DNA of 42,425 nt from NCBI GenBank assembly GCA_002709235.1, contig PAQI01000025.1, positions 1 through 42,425 on the forward strand, written 5' to 3'. The first letter of the stretch is position 1; each line of letters opens with the position of its first letter. The translations under genes were made by a program, and so were the position numbers. This document shows positions 38,659-42,425 of this stretch, piece by piece. The notes below the pieces were generated by a model. That model was not told the origin of the DNA. It saw only the letters and a program-made list of their open reading frames with translations, and did no database searches. This DNA is from Hirschia sp. (GTDB lineage: Bacteria > Pseudomonadota > Alphaproteobacteria > Caulobacterales > Hyphomonadaceae).

Positions 38659-39675
38659 TTAACCGACATGTTGTTCAGCTTCAGCAACAACCAGCTGTTG
38701 AGCAACGCTCTCAAGCGCTTCATCAAAAATAGCTATGCTCTCAACACCTTTGGCTCCTGGAGCTTTCTCTGAAAGCGTCCTGCGCCATTGACGCGCGCCT
38801 CCCTTACCGCTGAAGCATCCTATCATATGCCGTGTCATTCCATGAAGATGCACCCCTGCTTCAAGCTGCGCAACCATGTAGGGTCGGTAGGTCTGTAGCG
38901 CCTCGAATGCTTCGACGACTGGTGTGTCAGCACCAAAGACTTTTCTATCAACCAGTCCCAGTAATTCGGGCTTGTGATAAGCCGCTCTACCAATCATGAC
39001 TCCGTCAAAACGGGAAAGATGTTCCAAAGCGGTCTCAAGGGTGCCAAGACCACCATTGAGCACGATTTCAAGATCGGGTCTTTCGGCTTTCAATTTGGCA
39101 ACCAGATCATAGTCCAGCGGCGGTATGCTGCGGTTCTGCTTCGCTGAAAGCCCTTTAAGCCAGGCTTTTCGCGCATGAACGACAAAATGGCGACATCCTG
39201 ATTTTGAAACTTCATCCACAAATTCAAACAGTCGCTTATATGGATCATCGTCATCCACACCAATACGGCATTTGACTGTTATTGGTATGTCGCTGACAGC
39301 CTCATTCATTGCTGACACACAATCAGATACACGCACGGGGTCCTTCATAAGACACGCGCCAAACGCACCCGATTGCACACGATCTGAAGGACAGCCACAA
39401 TTCAGATTGATCTCATCATAGCCATAACTCGCACCCAGCTTTGCGGCCAGTGCAAGCTTTTCAGGGTCACTCCCCCCCAACTGCAAGCCAACCGGATGTT
39501 CGGTGTCATTGTATGAAAGCAGTCTGTGCTGATCGCCATGCAGAATTGCATCAGCGGTCACCATTTCCGTGTAGAGCAGTGCATGCTTGGTAAAGCAGCG
39601 ATGAAAAGCTCGACAATGTCGATCCGTCCAATCCATCATCGGGGCAACCGAAAATCTGCTTGGTTTGAATTCCAT
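38659..39675 (-). CDS. dusA: tRNA-dihydrouridine(20/20a) synthase
   Basis: This 338-residue FMN enzyme reduces uridines in the tRNA D-loop with NADPH. The N-terminal SVAPMMDWTDRHCR is the DusA form. The catalytic Cys lies in NLNCGCPSDRVQSGAFGACLM, and FMN-binding segments are ITVKCRIGVDD and LNGGLGTLETALEHL; the C-terminal helical domain binds tRNA. It converges on the protease gene with one base between their stops. tRNA-Tyr lies about 120 bases upstream on the same strand. Confidence 0.95.
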   Translation of the reverse strand: MEFKPSRFSVAPMMDWTDRHCRAFHRCFTKHALLYTEMVTADAILHGDQHRLLSYNDTEHPVGLQLGGSDPEKLALAAKLGASYGYDEINLNCGCPSDRVQSGAFGACLMKDPVRVSDCVSAMNEAVSDIPITVKCRIGVDDDDPYKRLFEFVDEVSKSGCRHFVVHARKAWLKGLSAKQNRSIPPLDYDLVAKLKAERPDLEIVLNGGLGTLETALEHLSRFDGVMIGRAAYHKPELLGLVDRKVFGADTPVVEAFEALQTYRPYMVAQLEAGVHLHGMTRHMIGCFSGKGGARQWRRTLSEKAPGAKGVESIAIFDEALESVAQQLVVAEAEQHVG

Positions 39676-39794
39676 CAGTTCAGCTGCCTCTATCTCATCT
39701 CGGCAATTTCGTCTTCAGCCTGGCACCCCGGGGAAACCAGACTACATAACTGCCTGTCGATCGATCATCCGGTTCATCACACTTAAGGAGAAAG

Positions 39795-39880
39795 TGGTGG
39801 AGGGAGTAGGGTTCGAACCTACGTAGACATACGTCGGCAGATTTACAATCTGCTGCCTTTAACCACTCGGCCATCCCTCC
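39795..39880 (-). tRNA. tRNA-Tyr (anticodon GTA)
   Basis: An 86-base class II tRNA with a long variable arm reads on the minus strand from GGAGGGA (39880) to TCCCTCC plus A and an encoded CCA (39795-39797). The anticodon stem-loop is CAGATTGTAAATCTG, giving GTA. The T arm contains GGTTCGAACC. The D arm has GGCCGAGTGGTTAAAGGC. The acceptor stem pairs fully. Confidence 0.97.
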
Positions 39881-39889
39881 ACGGAATGT

Positions 39890-39906
39890 GGCACTTGCAA
39901 AGTGCC
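39890..39906. promoter_or_regulatory. Inverted repeat upstream of tRNA-Tyr
   Basis: A perfect 7-bp inverted repeat with a 3-base spacer (GGCACTT GCA AAGTGCC) lies 10 bases before the tRNA 5' end. A fully palindromic TTGACGTCAA follows at 39919-39928, which offers a -35-like TTGACG on both strands of this divergent tRNA-Tyr/rlmB gap. With a 17-base spacer no good -10 box is found, so the promoter itself is not settled. Confidence 0.4.
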
Positions 39907-39982
39907 TAAAATCGAAGCTTGACGTCAACCTCTCAGAAGAGGATGCCTGTGGCCGTCGATCTGCGGAGCACGCGTTATAATC

Positions 39983-40789
39983 ATGAAGAACAAACCACGC
40001 AACAGGGGCAATGCGCCCAATAGCAAGAAATTCACAGACAATCCAAAAAACCGCTCTTTTCAACGTATTGAAGAAGGTTTCGCAACGCTATGGGGGCTAC
40101 ATGCCGTCTCCGCTGCGCTCAATAATCCGGACCGAACCATCAAGAAGGCGGTTTTGAGCCGCAATGCGGCAATCCGCATTGGTCTCGATCCAGACAATCT
40201 TCAGACCAACATTCAACTGGCCGAACCAAAAGAAATTGATGCAGCCTTACCAGATGGCGCAGTGCACCAGGGGGCCATGCTGACGGCGGACTTCCTAGAA
40301 CCGCTGGAATTGGAAAGCGCAATCGAAGATGGCGGGCCGATTGTCATTCTCGATCAGGTGACCGATCCGATGAATGTGGGTGCGATCCTCAGGTCTGCAG
40401 CAGCCTTTGGTGTGAGGACAGTGGTCATGCAAACCAGAAAGTCGCCGCCCTTCTCCGGCGTTTTGGCTAAGGCGGCCGTTGGGGCCGTTGAAACAGTAAG
40501 AGAGATCCGCGTCGTCAATATTGCACGTACTATTGATGCGCTTTGCCAGGCTCATTGGAATGTTATCGGACTGTCCGGCGACTCAGAAGATGATATCGCG
40601 ACTGCATTTAACACGAATGCGCCAATTGCGATTGTATTGGGAGCGGAAGGATCCGGGCTCAGACCAGCTGTCGCGAAGGCCTGTACGCAACTCGCTCGAA
40701 TCCCAATCTCCGGCGCTATGGAAAGCCTGAATGTCTCCAATGCAGCTGCTATCGCCCTTTATGAAATAGGGCGTGCATCGAAACGATGA
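39983..40789 (+). CDS. rlmB: 23S rRNA (guanosine-2'-O-)-methyltransferase, TrmH/RlmB family
   Basis: This 268-residue SPOUT methyltransferase has a basic N-terminal stretch, a substrate-binding domain beginning LWGLHAVSAAL, and the knot domain with ILDQVTDPMNVGAILRSAAA, IVLGAEGSGLRP and IPISGAMESLNVSNAAAIALYE (three family motifs). It probably modifies G2251 of 23S rRNA; other SpoU-family sites are possible. The ATG lies directly after a TATAAT-like stretch and lacks a clear ribosome site; no other in-frame start fits. Confidence 0.9.
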   Translation: MKNKPRNRGNAPNSKKFTDNPKNRSFQRIEEGFATLWGLHAVSAALNNPDRTIKKAVLSRNAAIRIGLDPDNLQTNIQLAEPKEIDAALPDGAVHQGAMLTADFLEPLELESAIEDGGPIVILDQVTDPMNVGAILRSAAAFGVRTVVMQTRKSPPFSGVLAKAAVGAVETVREIRVVNIARTIDALCQAHWNVIGLSGDSEDDIATAFNTNAPIAIVLGAEGSGLRPAVAKACTQLARIPISGAMESLNVSNAAAIALYEIGRASKR

Positions 40790-40935
40790 CCACCTGAACG
40801 CTGCATATTCAGATCAAACCCATACATAAGTTTCCGCTCGATCATGCACCAAATAGAAACCCTACACGCTTAGTCTATGAGTTGAGCTGGAGATGTCTAA
40901 AAACTGACGACCCGCTCAAGAGTGGGGACTCGAGC

Positions 40936-42425
40936 TTGAACTGTTCAGAAACGTCAACTGTTGATAATGACTCGGTGCTGCTCAACGCTGTGCTGAAGGT
41001 TCACGTCAGAACAGCGCTTACCAGATTTTCATTGATCATTATCTGGTCACTCGCCCTGTTTACGGTGGCCCCACCGCTTTACGCAGGCTTGTGGAGCCTC
41101 TCCATCGTAATTCTCGCTTTGTTTCTCGGCGGAAGCCAGGCCAAGCAAGCCCGAGTACAGGACATCAACCAACAACAACAATGGCTCAGAATTCAGCGAT
41201 TGTTGAAACTGGTCTACGCTTCCGCCTGGGCAATTCCGCCTGCTCTGGCACTTTGGTCACCTGACCCAAACGGAGTTATAGTCGGATTGGGAATGGTATT
41301 CGGCGGTATGCTGGTGCTTGTCGCCAATTACGGTGTCGTCCCCCGGCGTTTGCTTTTGGAAAGCACCATCTACTTCGCTGTGATGTTTGTCTTTCTGGTC
41401 ACGCACTGGAAATCTGAAGCATTTCTGGCACTTCTCGCGATCAGCGTTCTCTTGCTGGTTGTTTGCGCTGACTCAACAAACGTACTGCGAAAGACAGGGA
41501 TGCAGCTCATGCAGACCCAAAGAGATCTGGAAGCGGCAAATGAACGTGCGGAAGCGATTAACAGATCCAGAACGGCCTTCATCGCAGATCTGAACCACGA
41601 GATCCGTACACCCTTGAACGGTGTACTCGGTCTGGCGACCGCGTTGAACCAAACGCAACTTTCAATCGCCCAAAAGGAAATGGTCTCGCTGATCGAAACA
41701 TCGGGCGAAACTCTGGAAAGACTTTTGTCAGACCTCATTGATCTCTCAAGTATCGCCGAGGGGCGGTTTGAGTTGAGAACTTCACCACTCAATCTGCAGG
41801 ACACAATCGCAAAGTCCGCTGACCTCATGCGAGGTCGAGCTGCGGAAAAAGGACTCGACTTTCGGATAGAATATGGACCTGGAACAGATGGCATATTTGA
41901 AGGCGACACCATTCGTATTCGTCAAATCGTAGCCAACCTGACTTCAAACGCTGTAAAATTTACAAGAAGTGGATTTGTCAAAATTCGGCTCGACGCCCTC
42001 CCGGATGCAGGTGATGACCGCTCCAGGATCGTAACCGTGACAGTTTCAGACAGTGGCCATGGTATTGATGAAGATCTGCAAAGCCGCCTGTTTCAACGCT
42101 ACTCCCAAGGCTTTGAACATCATGAAAATGAGGTCAGGGGTGCTGGTCTTGGCCTGGCGATTTCCTTGGCTCTTGCGAAACAGATGGATGGCGGAATCTC
42201 CGTAGAGTCAGAATTGGGCGTCGGTAGCAAATTTACATTGTCCATGCGATTGATCCGCTCGGTAACACCCGATGGAGATATTGGCACAAATCAAAAAGCC
42301 ATCGCGCGCAAACAATCAAATGAACTGAAAATTCTTTTGGTTGAAGATCACCCGGTCAACCAGAAAGTCGTTCAACAGATTCTCATGCCCTTCGGCTCAA
42401 CGATAACGCTTGCTGAAGACGGAAA
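40936..42425 (+). CDS. Hybrid sensor histidine kinase/response regulator (3' end outside the window)
   Basis: The frame is open from about 40765 to the window edge. The likely start is the TTG at 40936 (GGGG upstream); GTGs at 40975 and 40990 are alternatives. From that TTG there are about five or six membrane helices (about 30-180), a short coiled coil, and a HisKA domain with His221 in LNHEIRTPLNG. The ATPase domain has an N box with Asn338 (IVANLTSNAVKFT), a G1 box DSGHGI (372) and a G2 box GAGLGLAIS (402). A receiver domain begins at about 466 with ILLVEDHPVNQK; its phospho-acceptor Asp lies beyond the window. No periplasmic sensor domain is visible. Target and signal are unknown. Confidence 0.88.
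   Translation, partial: MNCSETSTVDNDSVLLNAVLKVHVRTALTRFSLIIIWSLALFTVAPPLYAGLWSLSIVILALFLGGSQAKQARVQDINQQQQWLRIQRLLKLVYASAWAIPPALALWSPDPNGVIVGLGMVFGGMLVLVANYGVVPRRLLLESTIYFAVMFVFLVTHWKSEAFLALLAISVLLLVVCADSTNVLRKTGMQLMQTQRDLEAANERAEAINRSRTAFIADLNHEIRTPLNGVLGLATALNQTQLSIAQKEMVSLIETSGETLERLLSDLIDLSSIAEGRFELRTSPLNLQDTIAKSADLMRGRAAEKGLDFRIEYGPGTDGIFEGDTIRIRQIVANLTSNAVKFTRSGFVKIRLDALPDAGDDRSRIVTVTVSDSGHGIDEDLQSRLFQRYSQGFEHHENEVRGAGLGLAISLALAKQMDGGISVESELGVGSKFTLSMRLIRSVTPDGDIGTNQKAIARKQSNELKILLVEDHPVNQKVVQQILMPFGSTITLAEDG

Noticed and set aside
38659-38700. Bidirectional terminator between the protease gene and dusA
   Set aside because: The stop codons are one base apart, and the only repeats nearby lie inside dusA without a T run.
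39976-39981. TATAAT directly before the rlmB ATG as its -10 box
   Set aside because: Transcription would begin after the ATG, and no later in-frame start fits the family, so the match is probably chance.
39695-40063. 122-codon minus-strand frame across tRNA-Tyr
   Set aside because: It overlaps the whole tRNA and the rlmB start, so it is an accidental frame.

Overview
The window is one stretch of an alphaproteobacterial chromosome with roughly even GC. The gene order, the single LolC/E-type transporter gene, the short proline-tRNA ligase, the NuoE tail and the DUF1467, DUF1289 and TIGR02281-like genes all fit that class. The order nuo - birA - coaX - rnj - mce - DUF1467 - proS - lol - dnaE - rpsB - tsf - pyrH - frr - uppS - cdsA - dxr - rseP is the one I know from Caulobacter-like bacteria. 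A Hyphomonadaceae or Maricaulales-type host is my best guess, but the species cannot be fixed from the sequence alone.

Layout. From about 36.4 kb down to 0.34 kb nearly every gene reads on the minus strand. In transcription order these are: a lipoprotein gene; all fourteen complex I genes (nuoABCDEFGHIJKLMN) with two small unrecognised membrane-protein genes between nuoE/nuoF and nuoF/nuoG; birA, coaX, rnj, mce, a HAD phosphatase gene, a DUF1467 gene and proS; lolC/E and lolD; dnaE, interrupted by a one-base frameshift in an A5 tract; then rpsB-tsf with a clear terminator, followed by pyrH-frr-uppS-cdsA-dxr-rseP. Bases 1-341, where bamA would be expected, hold no convincing gene, only GA-rich direct repeats and what looks like a degraded dispersed repeat.

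The right-hand part is more mixed. cobT (minus) diverges from a plus-strand trio: a DUF1289 protein, a small membrane protein and a membrane-anchored retropepsin-like protease. dusA (minus) converges on that trio and lies just downstream of tRNA-Tyr. rlmB (plus) follows, and a hybrid histidine kinase gene (plus) runs off the right edge.

Function. The genes are mostly housekeeping: respiration (complex I), cofactor supply (biotin ligase, pantothenate kinase, cobamide lower-ligand activation), RNA decay (RNase J), translation (ProRS, S2, EF-Ts, RRF, tRNA-Tyr, DusA, RlmB), replication (DnaE), and envelope building (UppS, CdsA, Dxr, RseP, Lol). Many genes overlap by ATGA or TGATG, so translation is probably coupled along the operons. 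I see no CRISPR array, insertion sequence, prophage or defence island. The points most worth checking are the dnaE frameshift, the two extra nuo-operon membrane genes, the NuoL histidine-rich loop, the NuoE tail, the protease trio and the repeat region where bamA is missing.
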